Positions 45,140-56,158 of a stretch of 64,000 nucleotides of DNA are shown piece after piece. The position numbers and the translations under genes were made by a program. The stretch's first letter is position 1, and every line of letters begins with the position of its first letter. The stretch lies in assembly GCA_031835245.1 (NCBI GenBank), contig JAVKOQ010000242.1, forward strand, positions 7,501 to 71,500, in the 5' to 3' direction. Source of the stretch: Balamuthia mandrillaris (taxonomy: Eukaryota > Discosea > Longamoebia > Balamuthiidae). The notes beneath the pieces are model-generated. The model saw only the letters and a list, made by a program, of their open reading frames with translations, made no database searches and was not told the DNA's origin.

Positions 45140-45575
45140 TCATCCTTAGTCTCAGTCATCGCAAATGCCCGCTTACTTTCTCATTCATCTTCTTACGTCC
45201 GCCTTTTCCTACCACTCCTGTATAGACACACTTTTCACAATATGCAACCAAAAAGGGATGGGAAAACATCACCACAGAGGTGCATCCATTCATTCCATTC
45301 CTCCATCCAACCTTTTTTATTTATTTATTTATTTATTAGAGGGAGGTGGCTGTTATGCTGCTAGCTCTCTTGTGATAATCACAAGAGCTAGCATGAAGGC
45401 TCGTTCTGGTTTTTGAACTTATGTTTATCTGCAATCCACCATCACAGAACAGCAATGGCAGCAGTCAGTATCTGTACCCCCATTTTATGTGTATAGTAAT
45501 GACCAAACAAAGTTAAAACAACCACTTTATCAATGCCTACAATCGTCCTCTTTCTTCTCTCTCTCTCTCTCTTGG
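45140..45575. other. 3' intergenic stretch with ATTT repeats and a hairpin
   Basis: TTTATTTATTTATTTATT lies at about 45316-45338. A near-perfect inverted repeat follows at 45360-45392 (GCTAGCTCT...AGAGCTAGC, 15-bp stem with a 2-nt bulge). Both lie in the 3' flank of the disordered-protein gene and before the 3' end of the PLAC8 gene. They may act in mRNA 3'-end formation or stability. No gene is seen. Confidence 0.4.
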
Positions 45576-46020
45576 TTATTTGTTCATGGCAAGACCAGCG
45601 GGGAGGTCGTGGTTGGAGTACATCTGCCTGGATTGTTGCGCTATGGAGCAGCAGCAGCAGCACAACAGTTGCGCGGCGTCCACCATGCAGCTCCCCTCTA
45701 TGTCGTACTTTTCGCGGACGGCCGCTCGGGTGGAGAGAGCGCAGCAAGGAAAGCAGACGATGGCTGACAATAGGTCCATCGCTCCGCACCGATGATGGTT
45801 AAGCGTTGCTCTTTGTACAGCGATATTGCATGGCCCACAACAAACCCCGCCGAGACCTTCTTTTAACGTGTTTGTACAAACAAAACAGAACATAACAAAT
45901 AAGAAGAGAGGAGAAGAAAACCTAAAGAAGCGGTTTGTTCGTACATGCGCATTTCGGAGAAGCACAACAGTCCAGCACCTCTGTCTCCCAGTCCGAACCA
46001 AAGGCAGCTCTATGCGTCAT
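45576..46020 (-). CDS. PLAC8-family cysteine-rich protein
   Basis: Two exons (46020-45945, 45856-45576) give 118 residues. Exon 1 reads GSDWETEVLDCCASPKC; exon 2 continues CLGGVCCGPCNIAVQRA and then CFPCCALSTRAAVREKYDIEGSCMVDA, CCCCCSIAQQSRQM. This is the PLAC8 arrangement (W..x..L-x-DCC...C, CCxPC, R..YxIxG, C..C...Q..R). Family members are small membrane-associated proteins with roles in metal handling and cell size. The frame stays open upstream of the ATG to a TATCAG acceptor-like site, so an extra 5' exon may exist. Confidence 0.75.
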
Positions 46021-46322
46021 GTGTTCTTCACCCACAGCAGCCCCCAAACTGATAACAAAACAACAAACAAAGAGAAGCACCACACACACAGAGAGAAGGA
46101 GAAACGTGGGGAGACGCGCAGCTGGGGCTTATTAATGATTCGATAATCGACGATAGGACCCGATTGATAGTCAAACTTGTCCATTCATGGTGCAACATAT
46201 TTGTCGACACCCTCCCTTTGCCCACACACACAATTAAATTGCCCCTGTATCCGCCATTTGAGAAGAAGGGCTAGATAGACAGGTGCCGTCGAACGAAGAA
46301 GAAAGGAGTAGCGCAAGAAAGC
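46021..46322. promoter_or_regulatory. Divergent promoter of PLAC8 and the doublecortin-like gene
   Basis: It contains ATAATCGACGAT (46143-46154) and GTCGAC (46203-46208). A very similar ATAATCGGCGAT lies 164 bp upstream of the BSD gene at 55041-55052. No clear TATA box is seen. Confidence 0.35.
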
Positions 46323-48019
46323 ATGGCGCAACGTCATAACTACCACCATCACCATCGCCATCACCATCACGGCGGGGGGGACCCGCTCCTTAGAAAGTTG
46401 GAGCGGGCATGGAGCACCCGCGTGGACGTCCGTTTGAACGGCGACAACGACCTCGGCGACAGCTTTCGTCTGGGCGCCGAGGCTGACTGGAATGAGTTCT
46501 TTCGCCGCGTAACCTTTTCTTCTTTCCTCCTCTCTTTTTTTTTGTTTTTTGATTCGTGTTGTTTATTTTCTATTTATAAAACTAAAGGTGAGGCTGGCGC
46601 TCTGCCCAGAGCTGATCCCAGAGCTGACGGATTGTATGAGGGATGCCACCGGGGCACATGTGTTCGAGACGAGCGTGTTGAACGATGGCGAGACCCTCTT
46701 TTTCTGTCCTCGTGGAGAGAAGTTGAGAAACGGTGGCGAAGGAGGTGGCTCTGCTCCCTCTTCGTCCTACCGGCCTCCTTTTGTATGTATTCTCCTCTCC
46801 TGTTCTTCTCCTTCTTCTTGTTCTTCTTCTTCGACTTCATGCTCTCCTGTCGTCTCCTCGCCTATTTAACGTGGCGTTCTCTGTGTTTGTATTTAACAAA
46901 AAACAAATAGAACATAATACAAGCAGCGGCGGCCAGCTACATGCACACCCAACCACCCCAAATGATGGGCCTCGGCGTAATGGGACACAACGGACGACCA
47001 CCCCTTCAAATGCAAGGCACCGTCTACTCGCAGGTACCATTCTTGTTCTTCTTGTCCTCTTCTCCGTTTGTTATTTCTTTCTCTATTGTTGATGTTGGTT
47101 GTGAGTGCTTGTTTTTCAGGATGGCGTTGGACCTGCACCCCATCATGCTCATCACCACCACCCTCAGCATCAACATGGAGACTTAACAACCTCTGGAGGC
47201 TATCCGCATGGACCTCACCCTCACCATGCTCACTACCAACCAGCGGCGGCTTCTACGACGGGAGCACTCTCCTTCCCGTCGCCAGACGGCACATCACCAA
47301 TGCTACAACACAGCCAGCTGGAAGTCAGTGGAGACTTGAGCGGAGAGGAGGAAGCCCTCCTCCACTTCCCGCACCCATCTCCCAACGATGCCAGCAATAA
47401 AGTGGAAGAGCAAGGTAGCGGTGATGACGAAGCTAACAAGCAAAAAGCGGTGGCCATCATCGGCGATTCCATTCTTAGGAGAAGAGCTCCTTCCAAAGAG
47501 CAGCACGCGTTCTTGCAAGGAATGGGAGAGAGTTTATGGGAGGGCATGGACCTCAGCACTGCCTTCCAGAAGAGACTGAAGGCCTACGTATGGGATAACG
47601 GCCAGCGTCAGTCTGCCTCCCTCGAGACCGTCCTGCGAGAGCTACCTTCCTACATCCCTCTTATTCGTGGTCCTGCCACATACTTCTTGCTCAAGGCCAA
47701 GCACAACTACGAGCAGGCTGCAGGAAAAGAGAAGCAGGAAGGGGAAGGAAGCGAGACAGAGGAAGATGTGCAACCCATTCATGTAACCATCAGCAGCGGC
47801 GCTCCCTATGTTCAGTTCTATCCGCCGCCTGGCATCTCCCTGAGGCCTTTCGACGAGGCGGAGACGGACGAAGAGGAGGAAGGAGAAGAGACAAACGAGA
47901 ATGACAAAGAGAAGCAGACCAACGAGCAAGAGATTGACGCTGCAGAAAAGCAAAAGGAGAAAAACGAGGAGGCGGTCCCTGCTGCCACCAACAACGAGGA
48001 ACACGTTCAAACTGCTTAA
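46323..48019 (+). CDS. Doublecortin-like domain protein with His-rich linkers
   Basis: Four exons (46323-46508, 46588-46782, 46911-47033, 47120-48019) give 467 residues. After a His-rich start, residues about 32-105 read VDVRLNGDNDLGDSFRLG, WNEFFRRVRLALCPELI and VFETSVLNDGETLFFCPRG, which resembles a doublecortin or related ubiquitin-like domain. A Met/His/Gln-rich linker with HHAHHHHPQHQH follows. A C-terminal folded region (KAVAIIGDSILRRRAPS, LQGMGESLWEGMDLSTAFQKRL, GPATYFLLKAKHNYEQ) precedes an acidic tail. I cannot name the family. Doublecortin proteins bind microtubules; that role here is only a suggestion. Confidence 0.6.
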
Positions 48020-48125
48020 AAACAGTTGAACTAACAGGAGAGGATGAATGAGGAGTTTGTTGTTCTTCTCACCATTAAATGATTAAATATTGTAGGTTAT
48101 AGGAAGCATGCATTGCTCTACGCTC

Positions 48126-49624
48126 TCACAGGAATATGTTACCACGTTTGGGTTGGTGCTCGCTGCCAAGCCTTTTCCATCGGTCAGGCCTTTCCCAAAC
48201 GGGAACTTCCTCTTTTTCTTCCTTTTTTTCGCTCTCGCGAACCGCGTGTTTGCTATGCTGCCTCCCTTGGTACCGTGTAGGCAGGTTACTTCCTAACGGT
48301 TCATGGCGATCCTTCTCCCTTTTGTCGGCTTCGACTTGGTTGTTTGTCATACTTGTTGTTTCTCTCTTCAACAAGTGTTGTTGCTGCTTTGGCATGTAAG
48401 CTTTGGACAACGGCTTCTTTGTTAATGGCGATGCTGTTTGAACTGAGTTATTCTGCTTTGGATCCTCCTTTTTGTGGTACCACTGTGGAAGCTGCTCGAG
48501 CCGCTTCTTCTCTTGCCTTTCCTCTTTTTCTGGCGGCGGCTCCCACTTTTGTGTTTTAAAATATGAGTGCAAAGTTATAATAATAAAAGCAAAGGAGAAA
48601 GAAGGAACAAGAACGACATGAAGAAGAACAAGAACAAGAACAAGAAGAACAAGAAGAACAAGAACGCAGCAGCACTGCTTGTGTCAGCGTTTGAGAAAAC
48701 GAAGGGAAAAAAAAAAGAGAGGAGTGGTGGTGTAAGCAACCTTGGTCCTTAAAATGCGAATAACAGCTTCTACAGAGATGCCAAACTCGGTGGCCAGGGC
48801 AACGTTAGATACAGTTGGGTTCTAATAAAAATGGTGAGAAACGCCTTCGGTTAATACGCCCAGGCAGGCGGAAGGGGAAGAAACGAGAAAAACAGGGAAC
48901 GAACCTCTCGTTTCTTTTCTCGGAGCTGGTGTATCCTCTCTCGAGGGAGCCGCACTTTGGGCTTCCACCCGCCTTCCTCTTTGATGCGGATGCGTTTCAT
49001 GATCCAGCGGGCCTTTTGCTCGCCGTACTTTGCTTTCAGGCCTTCCTTCAACAGTTCTCTTCGGGTGGTGAGGTTCCAGTGCGCCCCTTGCTCAACCTCT
49101 TTCTTTTGTTCTCCCTCAGAGCCTTCTTCTTTTCCTTCTTCTCTTTGTTGTTGTCGTCTGTCTGTGTGTTTGCCATCTTCCTCTTCTTGCAGCAGTTGGT
49201 CGTACTTTTGCCAGTGGAGCACTGCGTCCTCCGCAAGAGAAGTGTTCTTTTTTTTGGTGGTGCGTTTTTTATCCTCCAGCAGCTGTTGGAGCTTGCTTCG
49301 GACCTGCTTTTCTCTCTCCACAAAAGCACTCCTGTCCGAAGCGTCGGCGTTTGGGAAGTCCCCATCCGAAGAAGCCGAGGCATGGCTAGCAAACGATCTT
49401 GCATCAAAAAGCTGTCGCCGATAGATGGTACCAATTCGAAGCGCAGTCACACGAGAAGGAGTGAGGGTGAGGAGATAAGGCAACCTCTTGGAAGCGAAGG
49501 GAAAGTTTTCTTTTCCCGACCGAGGCCGGAACAAACGGGGCACCCAACACCAGAGGCACCCTTCTTTCATCTTTTGCTCAAAACCTGAGCGTGCCACGTC
49601 GACATGGACGTGGCATAAGGCCAT
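48126..49624 (-). CDS. Neugrin/RRG9-like mitochondrial protein
   Basis: Three exons (49624-48905, 48821-48741, 48545-48126) give 406 residues. The N-terminal 70 residues are Arg-rich with few acids (RLFRPRSGKENFPFASK, RIGTIYRRQLFDARS), as in mitochondrial presequences. A Glu/Lys-rich region leads to GGWKPKVRLPRERIHQLR, NPTVSNVALATEFGISVEAVIRILRTKWEP and ERQEKKRLEQLPQWYHKK. This is the RRG9/neugrin pattern (a short DNA-binding-like helix-turn-helix followed by a W.P..E/R block). Such proteins support mitochondrial rRNA and mtDNA maintenance. Exon 2 is 81 nt. The true start may be a later Met. Confidence 0.7.
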
Positions 49625-49779
49625 TTGGCCTTTATATGGTAAAATTAAATTATAATTTATTAAATATTTCCTATAAAAGATCCAACGCGATCACACGCCG
49701 TGCCACTAACAACCAGAGATAGGCCTACGTATCACCCGCAGCAATACAGCAATTTTTCCCAAGAAACGCGCACGAGGGA
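49625..49779. promoter_or_regulatory. Short divergent promoter with TATA box
   Basis: TATAAAAG at 49672-49679 lies 100 bp upstream of the membrane-protein ATG. The stretch is AT-rich on the side facing the neugrin-like gene. Confidence 0.45.
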
Positions 49780-50533
49780 ATGAAGGACAAGCTGCTGTTC
49801 TATGCTATGTTGGCTGTTTCGGTGTTGGGGTGCCTCACCCATCCTGTCTCGGCGGTGATCCATCGGAGGCAAGAGGGGAGCAGCAGCATCCCCGAAGGCT
49901 TTCGCATGGAGGACGAGCCGTTCCTCCTGGAAACCAACAAGCAGCAAATACGGCTGCAGAGGAACCCGAATCCAAAGCCTGACTTTCTTATCGTCCCGAA
50001 AGATGAGGAGGGGGACACCCAGGAGCAATACTGGGTGGTGTACGAGAATTATCAGGTGCAGATAACGGGCTTTCCTGCCGTTCCGGCCTCCTCCGATGGG
50101 AGGTGGAGTACTTCAACAACAGCGAGGTTGAAGGATATCGCTTCCTTGTGGCGGATACGCCTTTCAACACTACTGGTAGTCAGACTCTCTTTGTCACCAA
50201 AACACCTTATAACTATACATCTGGGTAAGAATCTTTTTCTCTTTCTCTCTCTCCTCACCAAACTAATTGAACAATACAAACAGAGGAATAACAGTGGGAT
50301 ATGAAGCGGATGTTTTCAAGTACACGGTAGCCAGCAATTGGAGAGCAGATGATTTACCGGGCGAGAGTTACACGGCCTATGGCCGAGTCAATGTCTCCCA
50401 ACCTCTCTTAGTGGATGAAGCGTCGAGAGAAGACCTTGGATACAAAATAGAGTTTAAGTACAAGACTCCTAGCTACGCTTTTATCTACACTGGGGTTTGT
50501 TTACTTTGTTTTGTTCTCGTCTCTTCTGTTTCC

Positions 50534-50570
<37 letters not shown>

Positions 50571-50933
50571 ACTCTTGGATTGACTCCTTATTTTGCATGC
50601 CAGTTGAACTTTTCGGTCAATGATGGGGAGCCTACTCCGGTAACATATACCATCGAACAAGTGGCGGATGAGAAGGAGGAAGTGCGAACGTTGAGCGTGG
50701 GTATTACGTTTAGATTCTCGTCCACGTTGGAGTTTGACCCTTCCATAGAATTCCTGCTCAACGAGTCGGATGAACAAGACGATGATGACTCTGATGCAGA
50801 AACCACCATTTTGATAGCTGTATTGGTTCCGGTGACCTTCTTTATTGTGGGTGTGATTTTAGTGGCGGCCCTCTTCTTCGCATGCATCCTCCCGAAGAAA
50901 CGTGGCAACACCAGAGGCCATGTTAACTTTTGA
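49780..50933 (+). CDS. Type I membrane protein with signal peptide (unknown)
   Basis: The protein starts MKDKLLFYAMLAVSVLGCL, a signal peptide, and ends with a transmembrane helix (ILIAVLVPVTFFIVGVILVAALFFAC) and a short basic tail. The ectodomain is beta-rich with N-glycosylation sites (FNNSE, NVSQP, LNFSVN). Exons: 49780-50055, 50103-50224, 50284-50494, 50604-50933, 312 residues. The first intron would be only 47 nt (GTGCAG...GGGAG). Without it the frame breaks near 50095, so either this very short intron is real or there is an indel. No family is recognised. Intron 3 has a (CT)n tract. Confidence 0.6.
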
Positions 50934-51226
50934 GCTAAACATCCCCCTCATTTTTGTATTCAACAATCTTAATTTATTTCTTTTCTGTCCTCTTCTCTCT
51001 TTCTCTCTTTCTCTCTCTCTCTCTCTTTTTCTCTCTCTCTCTCTTGCTTTCTATTCTCTCCTTCTCTCTCACCATACCGCCAACCCAGCAGAGAACGGCG
51101 GCACAAGGTCCAGGAGAGAGGACTCCTGCTGGCCTCTTTGAACCTGTCCCAGACATGCGTGGCGTTTGACGTCAACCATGATGGCTCTCTCGCCATCTTT
51201 GGCGGGTAAACAACCACTGTTCTCTT

Positions 51227-51261
<35 letters not shown>

Positions 51262-51436
51262 GGTCGCTCTTTGCGGTGGGCGTTACAATGGTCTCATGTC
51301 CTCTCTCTCGTGACTACCTTAAAAAAAAGGGAAACAAAACCCCCCCCCCAATTTATTTTGTTGTTAAAAAACAACCACAACCACAACGGTGTAGTAGTGG
51401 TGCAAAGGCCAGTGGCAGCAGCAGTGAGAGTCCACG
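50934..51436. other. Intergenic stretch with an orphan exon-like segment
   Basis: It contains two (CT)n runs (about 50995-51060 and 51225-51258). Between them, after a CAACCCAG acceptor-like site, about 51094-51208 reads RERRHKVQERGLLLASLNLSQTCVAFDVNHDGSLAIFGG and meets a GGTAAAC donor-like site. A different frame could extend the upstream membrane protein by an alternative tail. No start codon or partner exon is clear. Confidence 0.35.
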
Positions 51437-51710
51437 ATGAGGAAGAGTGTGGCGTTCGTTGGTGGCAGTAAGCTCAGTGCAGCGGGCAGCGTTGTTGCTG
51501 GTCGCTCCTCTCAAATGGCGAAAACTTCGATGAGGAGGTACGTCGTCTTCGTTTACGCTGTTTAATTTTTTTTCCAGTTTTCTACTTCTTCTTCTGCTTC
51601 TTCTTTCTGTTCTTGTTCTTCTTCTTGTTCTTGCTCTTGTTCTTGTTGTTCTTGTTCTTCTTCTTGTTCTTCTTCTTGTTCTTCTTCTTCTTCTTCTTCT
51701 TCTTCTTCTT

Positions 51711-51741
<31 letters not shown>

Positions 51742-53547
51742 TGTGCGACCAACGACCACCAAAGCTTTGCGAGTGGAACAGCAGCAGTGAACTATGGCAA
51801 CGGACCAATGTGGAAGAACCAGCGGAGCATGCCGCGTCTTCCAATCCCAACACTAGAAGAGACCGGCAAGCACTACTTGGATTACTTGACGCCTATCGTC
51901 TCCAAAGAGGAGTTGCAGCGCACCACGAAGTTGCTGGAAGAGTTCGTGGCGGGAGAGGGCAAAGCCCTACAAGAGGACTTGCAGCGGCTGGACAAAGAGT
52001 CGCCCACCAGCTGGTTGGAGGGCTGGTGGGATACCATGTACCTCACCATCAGGGACCCATTGCCCATCAATGTCAACCCTTACTTCATCTTCAAGGAGGA
52101 CCCTGACCGCAAGTCTCAGCCAGAGAGAGCAGCCAGCTTGGTGGAGGGCTTTGCCAAGTTTTTGCAGCTTATAAGGGAAGAGAAGTTGGAGCCAGACATG
52201 GAGAGGACCACCCCTCTTTGCATGTACCAGTACAGCCAGCTCTTTGGCACCACCAGAATACCTGTACCTGGCAGAGACGCCCTCCGTAGCTATCCTTCTT
52301 CTCGGCATATTGTAGTTCTTTCCAACAACCACTTTTACAAGGTAGACATTTTGGACGTCAACGGCCAGCCAATAAGTCAAGCTAGCATCGCCTCCCAGCT
52401 CAACCACATCGCTTCGTCTTCAACTAAGCCCACCCATGCCTTAGGCGTTCTCACTGCTGGAAACAGGGACCACTGGGCATCTCTCAGGCAGAGCCTCCTC
52501 AGTCACGACTCCCACAACCAAGCCTCTCTGCAATGCGTGGACTCTGCCCTATTCGTGCTGGTGTTGGAGAACAATGCCCCTACTTCCCTTCAGGAAGCCG
52601 CTGATGTGTTTCTGCACGGCAATGCCCGCAACCGCTGGTTTGACAAGCTTCAATTGATTGTCTGCGAGAACGGCATGAGCGGTGTCAATATGGAGCACAG
52701 CCCCTACGATGGCCACACTCTCATCCGATTGGCCACCGAGGGCCAGGCCTTTGCCCGCCAGTCTGATGCTAGCAAGCAAAACAATGCAAGCAGCAGCAGC
52801 AGCAATGTGCAAGAGCTTAGCTGGCACTTGCCCGCCAACGTGCTGCGAGGCATGGAGGAGGCTGGCGCTGTCGCCGATGACCTCATCAAAAACACCAAAA
52901 CCACCGTACTCGAGTTCCGAGACTATGGCAAGAAGTTTATTACTGGCAACAAGTTTAGCCCCGACGGTTTGGTTCAGATGGCATTCCAGCTGGCCTACTT
53001 CAGGATGAAGGGCCAGCCTGCCAGCACCTACGAGTCCGCCATGACCAAACGCTTCCTGCACGGCAGGACCGAGACCCTCCGCTCCGTCACCCCACAGAGC
53101 CTTGCCTTCACGCAGAGCTTCACCTCAGCCAAGGCCACGCCCGCCGAGAAGGAGGACAGCCTGCGTAAGGCCGTAGAGGCTCATACCGCCCGCATGAACG
53201 AGGCCAAGAACGGGCAAGGTGTCGACAGGCACTGGTTCGCTTTGAAGAACCTCGCCTTCCACAAGCAGCAAAGGCTGCCACGCTACGAGATCCCTGCCCT
53301 CTTCCTCGACCCTGCCTACGCCAAACTCTCCGCCTCTGTTCTCTCCACCAGCAACTGTGGCACTGACTCGCTCGACCTATTTGGCTTCGGGCCTGTGGTC
53401 TCTGATGGACTTGGCCTCGGCTACATGATCCACAACGATGCAATTCCTATCACAGTTTCTTCCTTCCAGAACGAGAACCAGGCCTACGCCTCTCACCTTC
53501 GTCAATCCTTCCTTGACATTCAGTCCCTTTTGCAAAGAAACAAGTGA
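51437..53547 (+). CDS. Carnitine O-acetyltransferase
   Basis: Two exons (51437-51537, 51765-53547) give 627 residues. The first exon (MRKSVAFVGGSKLSAAGSVV...) is Arg/Ser/Ala-rich without acids, a mitochondrial presequence. Exon 2 has the choline/carnitine acyltransferase order: LPIPTLEETGKHYLDYL, WWDTMYLTIRDPLPINVNPYF, CMYQYSQLFGTTRIPVPG, the catalytic histidine in VNMEHSPYDGHTLIRL, FSPDGLVQMAFQLAYFRM, YESAMTKRFLHGRTETLR, and FGFGPVVSDGLGLGY. It transfers short acyl groups between CoA and carnitine. The intron is almost wholly (TTC)n. Identification is secure; substrate length preference is not determined here. Confidence 0.92.
51586..51740 (+). repeat. Intronic (TTC)n microsatellite in the carnitine acetyltransferase gene
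   Basis: Sense-strand TTC/TTCTTG/TTGTTC units fill the single intron up to ATGTGCGACC and the CCAAAG acceptor. Confidence 0.9.
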
Positions 53548-53753
53548 ACGCCTCAGCTGGCCTCATTATTTTTTGCCCACGCATCCACCCTATTTCGTTC
53601 TTTCTTTAACCAGCAGTTATCCCAACAGAAACAGAGAATATTTAAACCATCTGTGAGCCTTATTTTATCCTCTTTGCTTTTTCTATCTTCCGTCACTTCT
53701 TGTTGTTCCTTCCTTTTCTTTCATGTTTATTTGTCCTCCTTCAAAGGTGGGTA

Positions 53754-54965
53754 TTACGAGGAGGAGGGGCCGGTAAGAAGGGCCATCACCTCTTCAACGC
53801 GTGCTCTGGCCCGTTCCATGCACTGCTTTAGCCTATCATGAGGAGTGGCGCTGCCGCCAAACTTGTACACGCCGCACAGCTGGTGGCGGTTATTGTAAAC
53901 AATGCTGAACGTGTTATCCAATATCTCTTCCTCTGCTGCCGTTGGGTCTGCTATTTCATAGCTTCACACCACTCCGTCAGTCCCAGTTGAAAAGGTTAGG
54001 GAGCGGAGAATTAAAAAAAAAAAGATGTGGAAGGTACCTGTCCAACGTCCCAAACGTCAACGAAACAGGATAGTTATGAATGCGGAGGGTTTGCTCTCTT
54101 TCTGGTGTTACCGTTACAGTGACACTGCCGTCCTCCGCCTCGTTGATCATGGCCTTTGGCAGCCGCACTTCGTGGATGAAGATTGCGTTAGGAACAACAG
54201 TTACAGAAACAGAATGGAGTGTACCTCGCTCGAGAGCAGCCAGCAAGGCTAACAGACAGGCATCAAAGAGGGCTCCATCATAGTCAAGGCAATACATATC
54301 CACGTAAAGATACCAGCTTACTTCTCCTTCCTTCACACACAACTCTTTTGGATCTATGATGTTTGTGCTGCAAATAAACAAAACGAGTCATGCACTGAGA
54401 AAGAGAGGCGAGGCAAGGAAGACAAGAGAAAAAAGTGCAAAGTACATACGTTCGGAGCAAAGTGTTAAGAGTCTGTACGAGCTGTTGCTGCTGTTCTGAC
54501 GGTTTTCCTGGTTTGAACTTTGGAGAGCACAGAGGCCGTAGCTCCACATTCACAACTGCAGACGATGAAAGGCTGGTTAAGAGAGCGAATCCGCAACGGA
54601 ATCACGCACAACGCAAAAACGTACTTATCGGAGAGAAGGGTTCTTGTTTGTCAAAGGTAGTCACTCTAGTTGCCTTTGGAAAGGTTCCTACTTCAGCTCT
54701 AACGCCAGCGATCACTGAAGTGCTGCCCATTTTGACGAAAGCAGAGCCAAAAGTGGTTCCGATGGAGCCTTGTGTTGGGTGTTGGGAAGGCAACCAGTAA
54801 GCCAGAAAGAAAGGCCAGTCCGGCCGTTGCAGCCGCACACGTACCTTCTGTCACCGAAGTCTCTCGTACCGCAAAAAGGCTACGCCCATCTGGTCGCAGG
54901 TTGTGAACAAGGAACTTGCGGTGGAACTCGGCAGGGTGAATCTTGCGAAAGGCTTCCACTTCCAT
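53754..54965 (-). CDS. Exosome RNase PH-like subunit RRP43/EXOSC8
   Basis: Six exons (54965-54845, 54768-54625, 54555-54450, 54367-54225, 54167-54038, 53961-53754) give 283 residues, as in animals. Signatures are FRKIHPAEFHRKFL, LRPDGRSLFAVRETSV, GSTSVIAGVRAEVGTFP, VNVELRPLCSPKFKPG, WYLYVDMYCLDYDGALFDA, and a C-terminal RNase PH fold with FSIVYNNRHQLCGVYKFGG. EXOSC8 is a structural, non-catalytic ring subunit of the RNA exosome. Intron 4 is only 57 nt (54224-54168); removing it turns an unlikely insert into ALERVRLPKAMINE, which matches the family. All phases close. Confidence 0.88.
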
Positions 54966-55204
54966 CTTTGCTTGGCTTGGCTTCCCTCCCTCTCTCTTCG
55001 TTTTTTTGATTATAAAAATTCGTCGATGATTTTGTGATTTATAATCGGCGATTATTGTTAGCACCAAAAAAAGGAGAAAACGGGTGGGTGCCCCCTCACT
55101 GCAATAAAGCAAGAAGAAGAAGAAGAACCGCGGGAGAACTCTCATCCCCCCCAAGTCAACAACACGAGATAATACTTGTGCAACACAGACAAAACCACTC
55201 GAGG

Positions 55205-56011
55205 ATGGAGTGGTCCGGCTTGTTTAAAGATATAGCCAGCACAGCAACTCAATGGGTTTCCCCAACGAAAACACAAGAGAAGGGCACTGGGCGGCCCAGA
55301 CAGGATCTAGCGGCGAATAAACCACCGCTGAGTGGCGTCTACGAGGTAACGGAGAGCTTAAAGGAGTACCTACACCATGTAGCACAGCACCCAGAAACAT
55401 TTACCAACTTCCCTAACCCACGAGGAGGTACGTGAGGTTCCGCTCTACAGAGCGCTGATATTTTCCGGCTCTCCTGATATTAATGGGTGCACGCAGCGGA
55501 TGCCTTCCTTTTATCGGAGGAACAAGAAGCGCATGCTGTGCTTATCCTCAAAGAAGTTCCCGAGCTCCAGCGGTTGCGTTACGAACTGTGCCCATCACGC
55601 ATGCGCGAAGACACCTTTTGGCAGATATACTTTCTCCTCATATTGAACAGAACACACCGGCAAAAACAGCAACAACCAAACGAGCAGCAGGAGCGGCAGC
55701 CTCCTCTCTTCAGCATAGCCAACGCGGAGGAGGATCCAGCAGCGCAACTACACCACTTGCTTACTGACCATTATGGGAGTGGCGATTGCTTGGGTGAAGA
55801 AAATGATGATGGCGGAAGTATAGACCAACTATCGATTGATCAGCTGGAAGACTACTTCGAGCAATGGCTCTTAGACGAAGGACCTTCCATTGCTGGTATT
55901 GCTGGTGGGATGGATAGCGGTGTTGATTTTGGTGGCGTTGGTGTTGGCACCGGTGGTTATGGCGAGGATAGTATCGACCCATCCCTTGATAACTATTTCG
56001 CTTGTGAGTAA
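55205..56011 (+). CDS. BSD-domain protein (BSDC1/SYAP1-like)
   Basis: Two exons (55205-55427, 55497-56011) give 245 residues. The N-terminus (MEWSGLFKDIASTATQWVSP) is amphipathic, and LKEYLHHVAQHPETFTNFP precedes the BSD domain: FLLSEEQEAHAVLILKEVP, LQRLRYELCP and MREDTFWQIYFLLIL, with the diagnostic FW pair. A Gln-rich linker and an acidic, Gly-rich tail follow. BSD proteins of this layout are cytoplasmic or membrane-linked adaptors. The divergent partner is EXOSC8, 240 bp away. Confidence 0.78.
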
Positions 56012-56158
56012 AAACAAACAGCCTTGATATCAGCCGGGGTTTTGGGTGAGGAGGCAGAGAGGGAGAGAGTGCAGCGGTAATTATAAAAGAGTGAAAGACG
56101 GGGTTACATGTGATGGCCGTTCTCTTCGTTTGCGTCACAACATCATCATGCTATTGGG

